DNA of 64,000 nt from assembly GCF_002021565.1 (NCBI RefSeq), contig NZ_MSZX01000002.1, positions 27-64,026 of the forward strand, read 5' to 3'. A program made the position numbers and the translations under genes. Of this stretch, positions 55,574 to 64,000 are shown piece by piece (position 1 is the first letter of the stretch; each line of letters begins with the position of its first letter). The notes beneath the pieces were generated by a model, which was given only the letters and a program-made list of their open reading frames with translations, was not told the origin of the DNA and did not search any database. Source of the stretch: Paenibacillus selenitireducens (GTDB lineage: Bacteria > Bacillota > Bacilli > Paenibacillales > Paenibacillaceae).

Positions 55574-55924
55574 TTAGAACGGGCTTGGATCTGGGTATAA
55601 GATATACGGATCTAAGCCCGCTTTTTCTAATTGTTGAATCAAATATTCATCAGGTGTTCCTTCGACACCGGCATACCCGCGTCTTGTATATAAATGTTCC
55701 GCATCTGGGAACGCATCACGCAAAATTCCTCGTATTTTCTTTCCTGAAGCATCATTATCCATGAATAAATAAACGGGTTGATCTCCAATTTTTTGCTTTA
55801 ATTCTTCTAGTCGATCGGTGTTTAAGGTACCATACGTACATAAAATCGTAATTTCCGATGTTAATAGCCGTTTCAATCGGCTGCGATCGTTCTTTCCTTC
55901 GACAACAATGATTTGCTGCTGCAA
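55574..55924 (-). CDS. Small toprim-domain protein
   Basis: 116 aa, TTG start after GAGGT. Toprim motifs: IVVEGKNDRSRL (Glu) and LFMDNDASGKKIR (DxD type), as in RNase M5 and the YusF group. It may cleave or bind a structured RNA or DNA. Its last codons overlap the ctaB terminator. No partner gene. Confidence 0.85.
   Translation of the reverse strand: MQQQIIVVEGKNDRSRLKRLLTSEITILCTYGTLNTDRLEELKQKIGDQPVYLFMDNDASGKKIRGILRDAFPDAEHLYTRRGYAGVEGTPDEYLIQQLEKAGLDPYILYPDPSPF
55580..55626 (+). terminator. ctaB terminator inside the toprim gene end
   Basis: CGGGCTTGGATC (55580-55591) with GATCTAAGCCCG (55609-55620), then CTTTTTC. It overlaps the 3' end of the convergent toprim gene. Confidence 0.85.
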
Positions 55925-56044
55925 GACGCATACCTCACTTCTTGTCTATATATTCCCCGGGAAATGTCGATATTGAACAGAAGAGCTAGAGAGAGTTTTC
56001 GGATCCCCTTAGCTATAGTGTACTGTGTTAGACATCCTTTATGC

Positions 56045-56072
56045 AAAAAAAAGAGCTCGCACAAGGCGAGCT
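56045..56072 (-). terminator. Terminator of the YjcZ-like gene
   Basis: AGCTCGC-CTTGT-GCGAGCT on the minus strand, followed by a T run. It indicates a transcript from the gene at 56131. Confidence 0.88.
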
Positions 56073-56130
56073 ATCTATAAGAGGAAAAGAACGACAAACG
56101 AATTAAAGGAACGTGCGGATTAATAATTTA

Positions 56131-56304
56131 TTAACAGTGTGTAGCGCGAAGAATGATTACAAGCAAGATGAACAACACCAAGATTACACCTGTTGTAGTA
56201 AACATACCTCCGACACCGGGACCACAAGGACCGACACTCACAGGGGATACAACAGGACCACAAGGAACAACATTCACAGGGGATACGCATCCACCAAAAT
56301 CCAT
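56131..56304 (-). CDS. YjcZ-like sporulation membrane peptide with Pro/Cys repeats
   Basis: 57 aa. AGAGGTGA lies before the ATG. The N-terminal half holds a 12-residue repeat, VSPVNVVPCGPV then VSPVSVGPCGPG, from a 36-nt tandem repeat. The C-terminal half is a single membrane helix, TTTGVILVLFILLVIILR, with a terminal HC. That helix is very like YjcZ/SscA-type spore peptides. The strong terminator downstream supports expression. Several Cys could give cross-links. Confidence 0.75.
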   Translation of the reverse strand: MDFGGCVSPVNVVPCGPVVSPVSVGPCGPGVGGMFTTTGVILVLFILLVIILRATHC

Positions 56305-56416
56305 TTCACGTCACCTCTCTTTCAACTTCTTCGTTAAAGACTATGTATCATATGTCTTGGTAGGGCTAACGTACTGTGCTGATACCTAGACCTATGAAAT
56401 TGGGCATTACCCCGCC

Positions 56417-57583
56417 TTATGATTTGTTCGGTAACGTAGGGAGGAGCTGCGGACGCGTCTTATGGTTCGATGGGAGAATGCATAAGGCCGTCATGAGAAT
56501 GAAAAATGCAATGAAATAAGGGGATACAAGTTCGCGTAATTGACCCGCTAATAGTGGACCGATAAAATAACCAATCGAGGAAGCAATGGACATGGTTGAG
56601 AACATTCGTCCGTATCGCGTCCCGCCGCTTAGTTCAATCAAATAGGAAGACATGGCCGGGAAGATGATGCCCTTCGACATGCCTACAATAAAGAGCAGAG
56701 CAATAAGCGGGAAAGGCGTAGGAATTGCAATAGCAAAGAAGGATATGGCAAGGGCAAGGCTTCCGATCCATGTACGCACATGCGCAGAATAACGGCTTAA
56801 GAACAGCAAACTTAGTGTGAGCAATGCGCCCAAACTAATCACCGAGAAAAATACACCCGCTTTCATGATGGACTCTAAAGCCTCCTTCATGAGGGGCAGC
56901 TCGAAGAACAGAATACCTTGTGAGCACGCAATGGCCAGCGGAAGCACGAAGAAACGCCATGGCATCTGAGGCAAGGGATCCTCCAGGTTCTCTATATCTG
57001 CTGTCGATGCATTTATGTCGGTTTCCATGACGGGCTGCGGACGATCATGAATGGCGAAGATGGCTACGCCTGCGATCGCGATAAGCACCCAACCTAGCAC
57101 AGTGAAAGATTTCGAAAAGCCAATTTGTGCAACAAGAAAGGCACCCGCTGCCGGTGATACGACAGAGGCGAGGGTATGCACAAGACCGTTACCCGCCATG
57201 AGCTTTCCTTGTTGGATATGATCTCGGGCAAGGCGAGCCAGGAGCGAGAGACAGGCAGGGGATAGGAAAGCCAGCACAAAGCCGCTTATGGATCGTAAGA
57301 AGAGCAATTGCCAGGGATTGGAGATATGCGCTTGAAAGAGAAGGATTAGCCCTGCACCGAACAAGCTTCCGATGATAAATATACGGCTTCCATACCGGTC
57401 TACACTAAAGCCTGCAATGAGATTGCCGGGCAGATGGGTGAACGAATAGATACCCATCATTAGACCGATAAAGGAAGGAGCAGCTCCGAGTGATATCGCA
57501 AATGGCGTTAGAATCGGATACTGTGCATGCAAATCGAAAAATGCGACAAATAAAAATAAGTAAAGCCAGATAGCAATTTTCAA
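56417..57583 (-). CDS. MFS transporter
   Basis: 388 aa, TTG start after AAAGGAGTG. Twelve membrane helices; GIYSFTHLPGNLIAGFSVDRYGSRIF carries the loop 2-3 motif (D-R-x-G-x-R) of major facilitator proteins. It is of the drug/metabolite exporter type. Substrate unknown, stand-alone. Confidence 0.88.
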   Translation of the reverse strand: MKIAIWLYLFLFVAFFDLHAQYPILTPFAISLGAAPSFIGLMMGIYSFTHLPGNLIAGFSVDRYGSRIFIIGSLFGAGLILLFQAHISNPWQLLFLRSISGFVLAFLSPACLSLLARLARDHIQQGKLMAGNGLVHTLASVVSPAAGAFLVAQIGFSKSFTVLGWVLIAIAGVAIFAIHDRPQPVMETDINASTADIENLEDPLPQMPWRFFVLPLAIACSQGILFFELPLMKEALESIMKAGVFFSVISLGALLTLSLLFLSRYSAHVRTWIGSLALAISFFAIAIPTPFPLIALLFIVGMSKGIIFPAMSSYLIELSGGTRYGRMFSTMSIASSIGYFIGPLLAGQLRELVSPYFIAFFILMTALCILPSNHKTRPQLLPTLPNKS

Positions 57584-57734
57584 CGTACTCTCACTCCTTT
57601 ATGGTTCTCTATAGCTACTTGTACGTCTGGAGGGACGAACTTATGCCCTTAATTTCGATGAAACGGTTAGATTTACGAATAAAATGGCAATCATGTATAA
57701 TGTGAAGATGTGATGTGAAAAGGAGGGTTTGAGA

Positions 57735-58169
57735 ATGAGCCAAGAAGTGATTATGCAGTTTCTTAAAGAGAACTGGATGCTGCTCGCCGTAGCGATCGTC
57801 GTTTTGTTCGTCGTGGTCAGCTTTTTGAAAACGGTAATGAAATGGGTGATCGTGATCGGAATCGTGTTGGGCGTTGCGTTATACAGCGGCTACACCATTG
57901 ACGATTTGAACAAGGTTGTAACAACGGTGAAGGATGATGCGCTCCAGACGATGAAAGATCAAGCGATGAACGCGATGATTAAAGAAGCTAAAAATGCTGA
58001 ATTTACACAACATAAAGACGGAACTTATAGCATAAAGACAGATAACCTTGAAATTACAGGCAAGAAGAACGCTGATAAGGTGAAAGTATCGTTCCATGGG
58101 GTTTCATTGGGAGAAATGAGTATGAACGATTCCACCGTTAAAGCATTTCTCGATGAGGCCAAAAAGTAA
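57735..58169 (+). CDS. Membrane-anchored protein of unknown function
   Basis: 144 aa from ATG 57735 (AGGAGGG 8 nt upstream). Two close hydrophobic segments (about 15-55) and a charged, helical C-terminal domain (DDLNKVVTTVKDDALQTMKDQ) ending in a short beta-rich part. I do not recognise the family. It precedes the penicillin-binding protein gene by 172 nt with a terminator between. Confidence 0.72.
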   Translation: MSQEVIMQFLKENWMLLAVAIVVLFVVVSFLKTVMKWVIVIGIVLGVALYSGYTIDDLNKVVTTVKDDALQTMKDQAMNAMIKEAKNAEFTQHKDGTYSIKTDNLEITGKKNADKVKVSFHGVSLGEMSMNDSTVKAFLDEAKK

Positions 58170-58191
58170 ATTGAACAACTCTACATAAGGA

Positions 58192-58216
58192 GCGCTTCGA
58201 GCAATCGAGGCGTTTT
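58192..58216 (+). terminator. Terminator before the penicillin-binding protein gene
   Basis: GCGCTTCGA-GCAA-TCGAGGCGT (two G-U) followed by T run. Confidence 0.8.
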
Positions 58217-58240
58217 TTGTCGTATACATCGGTGATAACC

Positions 58241-58270
58241 TGTAAGAAGTTGCAAGAAGATGCAAGAAGG
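58241..58270 (+). repeat. Three 10-bp direct repeats upstream of the PBP gene
   Basis: TGTAAGAAGT, TGCAAGAAGA, TGCAAGAAGG in direct tandem, about one helical turn each, then a TATGAT -10 (58279-58284) without a fitting -35 box. This may be an activator site. Confidence 0.5.
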
Positions 58271-58341
58271 GGGAGAAATATGATACACTTAGTCTTGCAG
58301 ATTCATGCTCTATTTTACTTGCAGAAAGGGTTAACATTCGT

Positions 58342-60474
58342 ATGGCAAATCATTCGCTGGATGACCAGCAAAAGCGTGAAATTTTGAACCGCAGAAATTT
58401 CTCCTTGCGGCTTAATATATTCTTTTTTATTTCTTTTATGGTTTTTTCTGTTTTGATCGTTCGCTTAGCCATTTTACAATTTGTCGAAGGACCTGGATTA
58501 AAAGCCCTTGCCAATGATATGGGATATCGCAGCGTAGCTATTCCACCGATTCGCGGTTCTATCTATGACTCAACCGGCGAACGAATCGCATATTCCACCT
58601 CGACACAGTCCTTATATTTCACATTAAATAAAGATTATTCAAAAGAGTCCAATAAGGCCGAGTTAGATCAAATTGTATTGGGTCTGAAGAAAGTATTCGA
58701 TCAATACGGGGATAAGAATGTACCGGCAATGACCGAAGAGGATATTCGTTATCAGATGGATATCGAATCCAAACTGAATTACGGGTATGTTCCACGTCGG
58801 ATCAAGTCAGGTCTGACCCAGAAAGAAATTGCTTATTTCATGCAGCATAAGTCAGAATTTACGGGCATTGATATCGTTGAGGAAAGCATCCGGAACTACG
58901 ATAGTGATACGGTAGCTGTCCAACTGATCGGGTATTTGAAAAAGTATAAGTCGGCGATCAATCCGGAGGGCGGGCTGGATTTCTACCGCAAAATCGAAGA
59001 GAATAACTCAAGCGCCCAGGAACAATATTTACAGAACGAAGACGTTGGTTTTGACGGCTTAGAATTAATGTTTCAGAATGAGCTTCGTGGGAAGAATGGT
59101 CTGAAGACGTTCCCCGTGAATAATGCGGGACGAATTATTGGACCGATGGAATTGACGAAGCCAGAGAAAGGGAATAACCTGATTCTGACGCTCAATAAGC
59201 AAGTTCAATTAAAAACCGAGCAAGCGATTATGGATGGCATTAAGCATATTAATGATACCGCTTCGAGTGCGAGAGGATTCAAGCCGCATGCTCGCGCAGG
59301 TTATGCCGTTGCGATGGAAGTCAAGACCGGGAATATCGTCTCCATGGCAAGTATGCCAGACTATGACCCGAATATTTGGCGGGGCGGTAAGATCAGTAAA
59401 GATGAGTATAACGATATTCAAACTCGGTATGTGAATGGTACGATTCGAGCCGTTTCGCAAAGTTATGCGAGCAAGACGGAACAGAATAAGCATCCTTCCT
59501 CGATTGTTCCGCTCGGGTCCGTTATTAAGCCCTTATCGGTATTGATCGGTCTGCAGGAGCAGCTATTTACATCCCGTACCGTTTTCCAAGACCATGGGTA
59601 TTTCCAATTTGGTAAAACCGGGCATGAGACTAAGATTCGAAATGCTTCCAATAAAGCGAATGGAGCGATTACGGCCTCCAAAGCCATTGAAAAATCGTCT
59701 AATGCCTTTATGGCGGGCATGGTAGGGAACAACCTGTACATGAGAGATGGGAAAGAGGGCATCGACTTGTGGGACAAGTATATGAAGGAATTCGGGCTAG
59801 GCGTGACGACGGGCAGTGGATTGCTGAATGAAAGTGCGGGAACCGTCGATTATTATCAAGAGTTGAAATCCTCGGGTAATGCGCAATCACCGCTTCTGTA
59901 TGCTTCGTTCGGACAGCAAGGGCGTTATACGACTTTACAATTAGCTCAATATGTTACGATGCTGGCGAATCACGGGAAGCGGATGAAGCCGCAATTCGTG
60001 AAGCAAATCGAAGATACCGACGGCAATGTCGTGCAGACATTCAAGCCTGAGATCCTGAATGAAAGGACTTTTGACCAATCCTACTGGAATACGATTGAAG
60101 CAGGGATGTCGAAGGTAACCGTGAGCGGTTTTGAAGGTTTCCCTTATGCCTTTAACCGTAAAACGGGTACATCACAGCAGAAGGTAGGCGGCGGAATTAC
60201 GGTGGAGAACGCGGTGTTTATCGCTTATGCACCTGCCAATGATCCTGTACTTGCTGTCGCTGTTGTTGTTCCGGAAGGTGGATACGGCGGTCGTTCAGCT
60301 GCCCCAATCGCACGTGAAATTTTTGATGCGTATGATGCGGAAATTGGATTGGATGGCGTACCGAAAAACCCGACGAAGAAGGCGACAACAGAACAGGGCC
60401 AGAATGCTGGGACAGGTTCAACAACATCAGGGTCGAAGGACACAACAAGCACAACAAATGGAGGCGCACGATAA
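58342..60474 (+). CDS. Class B penicillin-binding protein (transpeptidase, PbpA/PbpH type)
   Basis: 710 aa. One N-terminal membrane anchor, a dimerisation domain (RGSIYDSTGERIA) and a transpeptidase domain with all three active-site motifs: SVIK at 393-396, SSN at 452-454, KTG at 607-609. It cross-links peptidoglycan; the subgroup suggests a role in rod-shape elongation. The C-terminal 35 residues are Thr/Ser/Gly-rich. Start follows GAAAGGG. Confidence 0.93.
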   Translation: MANHSLDDQQKREILNRRNFSLRLNIFFFISFMVFSVLIVRLAILQFVEGPGLKALANDMGYRSVAIPPIRGSIYDSTGERIAYSTSTQSLYFTLNKDYSKESNKAELDQIVLGLKKVFDQYGDKNVPAMTEEDIRYQMDIESKLNYGYVPRRIKSGLTQKEIAYFMQHKSEFTGIDIVEESIRNYDSDTVAVQLIGYLKKYKSAINPEGGLDFYRKIEENNSSAQEQYLQNEDVGFDGLELMFQNELRGKNGLKTFPVNNAGRIIGPMELTKPEKGNNLILTLNKQVQLKTEQAIMDGIKHINDTASSARGFKPHARAGYAVAMEVKTGNIVSMASMPDYDPNIWRGGKISKDEYNDIQTRYVNGTIRAVSQSYASKTEQNKHPSSIVPLGSVIKPLSVLIGLQEQLFTSRTVFQDHGYFQFGKTGHETKIRNASNKANGAITASKAIEKSSNAFMAGMVGNNLYMRDGKEGIDLWDKYMKEFGLGVTTGSGLLNESAGTVDYYQELKSSGNAQSPLLYASFGQQGRYTTLQLAQYVTMLANHGKRMKPQFVKQIEDTDGNVVQTFKPEILNERTFDQSYWNTIEAGMSKVTVSGFEGFPYAFNRKTGTSQQKVGGGITVENAVFIAYAPANDPVLAVAVVVPEGGYGGRSAAPIAREIFDAYDAEIGLDGVPKNPTKKATTEQGQNAGTGSTTSGSKDTTSTTNGGAR

Positions 60475-60503
60475 GCGAGCCTCGAAGATATAATGAAATG
60501 ATG

Positions 60504-60528
60504 GAGGACGGAAACGTCCTCTTTTTTG
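60504..60528 (+). terminator. PBP gene terminator
   Basis: GAGGACG-GAAA-CGTCCTC, then T run. Confidence 0.93.
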
Positions 60529-60622
60529 TCATTTTGGAACGCCATACGCATCCCTCCCCGCATGGTCTATCATATATTGAGCGAAGCGAAGCGTACCACT
60601 GCCCAAGGCTGCATGGTGTTGT

Positions 60623-60841
60623 TTAAGATTCCGGCGGAATACTTTCAATAGAAGTAAAGAAGATATCAAGCAGGTCTTTATCAAACTTCGTTTTCACAAA
60701 GTCGGATATTTGCTCCAGCTCCTCCTTACTGCCATACGCTAGACATGGGCGCCCTTCACACTGTAATACGGTGCACTGAAATACCTTTCTCACTTCTTCG
60801 ATCACATAATCACATTCCACGAATCCACTGCGAACTGCCAA
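60623..60841 (-). CDS. Small conserved-looking protein of unknown function
   Basis: 72 aa from TTG 60841, with AAAGGAGC about 9 nt upstream (a GTG at 60850 has no spacer). Contains CTVLQCEGRPCLAYGSKEEL with three Cys and an amphipathic helix. Might bind metal or act as a redox sensor. Family not recognised. Confidence 0.62.
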   Translation of the reverse strand: MAVRSGFVECDYVIEEVRKVFQCTVLQCEGRPCLAYGSKEELEQISDFVKTKFDKDLLDIFFTSIESIPPES

Positions 60842-61080
60842 TGATCTCACGCTCCTTTTAACGACGGGTTCCCTTTACTTAAGTTCACTCTCTCTATTAT
60901 TCAAAATTTAGATTTATGCATCCGATGACATTTATCACATATGTAGGGCTTTTCTAATATTGTCTTTCTTTCCCAAGGTAAACTTTTTTGGATAAGAGGA
61001 ACATTGTGTCAAGTTATGCATTTGATAAAGTAGAAGGACGATCCACAACACAACACGATGTACGAAAGGTGGGAGAGGGA

Positions 61081-61152
61081 ATGCGCAATGTAAAGAAATG
61101 GAGTTCCTCCGTCAAACGTTTCATCATGATGATCGCGTTTTTAACTTTTTAA
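61081..61152 (+). CDS. Possible 23-residue basic peptide
   Basis: ATG 61081 follows GGGAGAGGGA. Product MRNVKKWSSSVKRFIMMIAF plus LTF, an amphipathic basic peptide. It lies before the promoter of the HAD gene, in a 300-nt stretch without other genes. Could be a leader peptide or chance ORF. Confidence 0.3.
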   Translation: MRNVKKWSSSVKRFIMMIAFLTF

Positions 61153-61170
61153 TGTGATCTATGGTAAAAT
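61141..61170 (+). promoter_or_regulatory. Promoter of the HAD/DUF456/MurJ genes
   Basis: TTAACT (61141-61146), 18 nt, TAAAAT (61165-61170) with TG at 61162-61163 as extended -10. Confidence 0.6.
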
Positions 61171-61222
61171 GTCGTTATGCAGCAGAAGCGGGATAATCGC
61201 GAACAAAGGTAGGAGGAATGGA

Positions 61223-61966
61223 ATGACAACCTATAAATTGCTGGCACTCGACATGGATGGTACAGTACTTAATGAGCAACAAGAGATATCAGAAGAGAAT
61301 GCCTACTGGATTGCGGAAGCGAAGAAAGCAGGAATTACGGTATGTTTCTCAACGGGGCGTGCCTTTCAATCGGCAATGCCTTATGCAGAGCAACTGGGCT
61401 TGCAATCGCCCATGATTACCGTGAACGGCAGTGAGGTTTGGAGAGCGCCTTACGATCTATATCGCCGGCATATGATGGACGCGTCCGTCGTACGCGAGCT
61501 CTATGAATTGGCGAACCAATATGACGTATGGTTCTGGGGTTATACAATCGACCAGACCTACTTGAAATCCACATGGAATGCGTCCATCGCATTTGAACAA
61601 GAGAAATGGCTGAAATTCGGCTATACCGTTGAAGATGAGGCCATCCGACACGAAATAGAGACGAAGCTGAACCGCATGGGCGGCTTTGAAATTACGAATT
61701 CCTCCCCGATCAATATTGAAGTCAATCCGCTAGGCATCTCCAAGGCTTCCGGTTTGAAGGATGTCTGTGAAATCCTTGGGATCGGTATGCATGAAGTCGT
61801 TGCCGTCGGAGACAGCATAAATGATCTTGCAGCGATTCAAACGGTAGGTCTCGGGGTTGCCATGGGCAATGCTCAAGAAATCGTGAAAGAATCCGCAGAC
61901 CTCATCGTCGGCAGTAATGAAGAACATGGGGTAGCACAAGTCATCCGTGACTATCTGTTGAAATAG
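61223..61966 (+). CDS. Cof-type HAD phosphatase
   Basis: 247 aa from ATG 61223 (AGGAGG upstream). HAD motifs: LDMDGTVL with the two Asp, FSTGRAF, and VAVGDSINDLAAI with later AMGNA. Cof/YidA-type members dephosphorylate sugar phosphates or flavin mononucleotide. 12 nt ahead of the DUF456 gene. Confidence 0.93.
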   Translation: MTTYKLLALDMDGTVLNEQQEISEENAYWIAEAKKAGITVCFSTGRAFQSAMPYAEQLGLQSPMITVNGSEVWRAPYDLYRRHMMDASVVRELYELANQYDVWFWGYTIDQTYLKSTWNASIAFEQEKWLKFGYTVEDEAIRHEIETKLNRMGGFEITNSSPINIEVNPLGISKASGLKDVCEILGIGMHEVVAVGDSINDLAAIQTVGLGVAMGNAQEIVKESADLIVGSNEEHGVAQVIRDYLLK

Positions 61967-61978
61967 GAGGCAGATGAC

Positions 61979-62470
61979 ATGGCATTAGAGATTATCGGAT
62001 GGATTTTAGTTATCGTCTTGTTTGCTGTCGGGATGGCCGGGACGATCTATCCCATCTTGCCAGGCGCTATAGCCATCTATGCCGCGTATTTTGTATACGG
62101 GCTCTGCATATCCTTTCAACCGTTTGGCATTTGGTTCTGGACCATCCAGACGCTCATCTTCATTGTGCTGATCGTGGCAGATTACGTGGTGAGCGCCTGG
62201 GGGGTTAAGAAATATGGAGGATCAAGGGCGTCCGTGATTGGCAGTACAATCGGGATTATCATCGGCCCTTTTGTCATTCCTGTCGCAGGTTTGTTACTTG
62301 GCCCCTTATTAGGGGCGATGATCGGCGAGATGATTGTGGGATCGGACTTTAACCGAGCGTTGAAAGTTGGCTTTGGATCTTTGGTAGGGCTATTTACGAG
62401 TACCATCGTGAAAATTATCCTGCAATTAGCGATGATCATCGTGTTTATTATTTGGATTTGCGTAGCGTAA
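61979..62470 (+). CDS. DUF456 membrane protein
   Basis: 163 aa, five to six membrane helices, GTIYPILPGAIAIYAAYF at the N terminus and glycine-rich helices (GSTIGIIIGPFVIPVAGLLLG). Matches DUF456, function unknown. Overlaps in operon with HAD and MurJ-family genes. Confidence 0.88.
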   Translation: MALEIIGWILVIVLFAVGMAGTIYPILPGAIAIYAAYFVYGLCISFQPFGIWFWTIQTLIFIVLIVADYVVSAWGVKKYGGSRASVIGSTIGIIIGPFVIPVAGLLLGPLLGAMIGEMIVGSDFNRALKVGFGSLVGLFTSTIVKIILQLAMIIVFIIWICVA

Positions 62471-62495
62471 GTAGAGAAAGAAGGGAATAAACGTT

Positions 62496-64000
62496 GTGGC
62501 AAAAGAATCATTCATTAAAGGTACGCTAATCTTAGCGGCAGCTGCACTTGTCGCACGCGTACTCGGCGTTGTACAGCGGGTGCCGCTTGAGCATATGCTT
62601 GGGGTAACGGGCGGTGCCTCCTTTACACTGGCTTCGAATGTCTACCTCATGTTGCTGACTGTAGCGACAGCGGGTATACCGAGCACCCTTAGTAAGATGG
62701 TATCTGAGCGTTATGCGCTCAACCGACCAGAAGAAGCGCAGCGAATTTATTTTGCGGCGATTTTGTTCGGATTAGGCATGGGGGTCGTCATCACGATCTT
62801 CCTCTATGCATTTGCACCCCTGTATGCATCGATGAGTTCGGTGCCTGAAGCGTCTCTTGCGATTCGTGCATTGGCACCAGCGCTTATTCTGTTCCCCGTC
62901 ATTGCGATGATGCGAGGGTATTTCCAAGGTCGGAACCTCATGGCTCCAGGGGGAATTTCGCAGATAATTGAACAGATTTTGCGTGTTATCACTGCCGTTG
63001 GACTTGCGCTAATTCTCTATAAGTGGGGGTATAGCCAGGAGCAAATGGCAGCCGGAGCCTCTTTCGGCGGTGTATTAGGCAGTATAGGCGCCTTCCTCGT
63101 TATGATATATTATGGACGTAAATTGAAGAAGGCAGACCGGGCTGCTGGCATCGCAGCAATCGAACGTGGAACGGGTCCCAAAACACCGTTGCGTCGGATC
63201 TATGCCGAGATTTTCAAATTCTCCATTCCGATCGTCATTACATCGCTTGCCGTGCCTTTGATCTATGCGATAGATTCCAGTATCATCGTGCCGATTCTTA
63301 AGGGACAAGTTGGTGAAGCGCAAGCAACGGAAGCCCTGAAGATTCTTGGGATGAATGCCCAATCCATTGCCGGGATTCCACCGATTCTTGCGATTGCGTT
63401 AAGCACATCGATCATTCCGATCATTTCTAGCGCATTTGCTCGTAAAGATATGGATTATTTAAAAAATCAGGTAACCCTGGCTTTACGGATTGCGCTGCTC
63501 TCCGGGATGCCGATTGTCCTCATTCTGTGTACGGCGGCGTTCTCGATTAATGGGTTGTTATTTAGCAGCACGAACGGCAGCGGAATTATTGCACTCTTGA
63601 CGTCGTGCACCATTTTCCAAATCGTCATGATGGTCTCGAGCTCCATTCTCTATGGCTTGGGACGTCCGAAGACACCGATGTTTCATGTCGTTATCGGGAT
63701 CTTAACCAAACTCTTAGGCAGCTTTACCTTAGGATACATCTTCGGTATTTATGGCATCATTGGCTCAACGATGTTGTGCTTCGCCGTCGTGATGTTATTG
63801 AACCTTCGCTCCTTGAAGCAAATCGTCGGGTTCAAAATTCTAGGTTCCCGGTGGGCAGGATTCTTAACCACAGTCATCTTGTTGACGGGGATTGGTTATC
63901 TTATTGAATGGGCCGGAAATCAGTTGACGCATGTGATGCATGCGCGTATGGCTTATTTCTTCTCATCCAGCTTTGTCGGACTTATTCTTATCATTCTATA
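62496..64000 (+). CDS. murJ: MurJ/SpoVB-family lipid II flippase-like protein (5' part)
   Basis: 501 codons to the window edge; no stop reached. GTG start with AAGGGA upstream. Start MAKESFIKGTLILAAAALVA and the loop GVVQRVPLEHMLGVTGGASF, then many membrane helices, agree with the MurJ (YtgP) or SpoVB subgroup. MurJ flips lipid II for peptidoglycan. YtgP is the general type and SpoVB the sporulation type; which this is cannot be told without alignment. Confidence 0.87.
   Translation, partial: MAKESFIKGTLILAAAALVARVLGVVQRVPLEHMLGVTGGASFTLASNVYLMLLTVATAGIPSTLSKMVSERYALNRPEEAQRIYFAAILFGLGMGVVITIFLYAFAPLYASMSSVPEASLAIRALAPALILFPVIAMMRGYFQGRNLMAPGGISQIIEQILRVITAVGLALILYKWGYSQEQMAAGASFGGVLGSIGAFLVMIYYGRKLKKADRAAGIAAIERGTGPKTPLRRIYAEIFKFSIPIVITSLAVPLIYAIDSSIIVPILKGQVGEAQATEALKILGMNAQSIAGIPPILAIALSTSIIPIISSAFARKDMDYLKNQVTLALRIALLSGMPIVLILCTAAFSINGLLFSSTNGSGIIALLTSCTIFQIVMMVSSSILYGLGRPKTPMFHVVIGILTKLLGSFTLGYIFGIYGIIGSTMLCFAVVMLLNLRSLKQIVGFKILGSRWAGFLTTVILLTGIGYLIEWAGNQLTHVMHARMAYFFSSSFVGLILIIL

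Noticed and set aside
56113-56389. Two plus-strand frames here
   Set aside because: They are antisense to the YjcZ-like gene, which has the RBS and terminator.

Overview
The window reads as a chromosomal segment of an endospore-forming, low-to-mid GC Firmicute of the Paenibacillus type. Supporting signs are a 23S rRNA gene followed by a dense tRNA array, strong AGGAGG-type ribosome binding sites, many TTG/GTG starts, Rho-independent terminators after most operons, and several sporulation genes (sspI, an alpha/beta-type SASP, yunB, lytH, ylbJ, a YjcZ-like peptide). The genus is inferred from gene content and protein style; no database search was run. I saw no prophage, insertion sequence or CRISPR array.

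Layout. 1-4746: 23S rRNA, then 17 tRNA genes ending in a perfect terminator; no 5S lies between 23S and the first tRNA, and a promoter-like site sits inside the array. 4885-10841: a c-di-GMP-type HD-GYP gene, divergent from an envelope-stress cluster that combines Psp and Lia parts (membrane protein, PspA, PspC, second PspA, LiaF, sensor kinase, response regulator). 10898-14031: a histidine-rich protein, YwmB and glucose-6-phosphate dehydrogenase. 14206-20152: a complete oligopeptide ABC importer plus an unknown gene. 20310-26842: release factor 3, a degenerate receiver/AraC-like regulator, a MacAB-type efflux operon and sspI. 26987-32715: a K+ channel gating subunit, an rRNA methyltransferase, a two-component system and a divergent M23 lipoprotein.

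32848-39313 is a conserved block of sporulation and housekeeping genes (yunB, lytH, lipA, yutD, nadK, ylbJ). 39535-43436 holds a 29-residue membrane peptide, a truncated haemoglobin, a DUF2225 protein, a zinc-ribbon/YycC pair and oligopeptidase F. 43556-46175 holds a large palindrome, an acetyltransferase, a chemotaxis receptor and an unknown gene. 46291-51131 is an amino-sugar/tagatose-type catabolic locus: PfkB-family kinase, class II aldolase, SIS isomerase, DeoR repressor and a nearby aldose epimerase, with a palindromic operator over the promoter between the divergent arms. 51236-52574 is trpS under a tryptophan T-box whose specifier and acceptor-binding bases both match the tRNA-Trp in this window. 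The rest holds a SASP, YfhP, ctaB, a toprim protein, a YjcZ-like gene, an MFS exporter, a class B penicillin-binding protein, a HAD phosphatase, a DUF456 protein and the 5' part of a MurJ-family flippase that leaves the window.

The points most worth following are the Psp-Lia hybrid cluster with two PspA copies, a dispersed repeat present twice about 50 kb apart, the 170-nt palindrome at 43556, several small genes too short for usual gene callers (36388, 39535, 41364, 56131), and the regulator with an Asn in place of its phospho-acceptor Asp.
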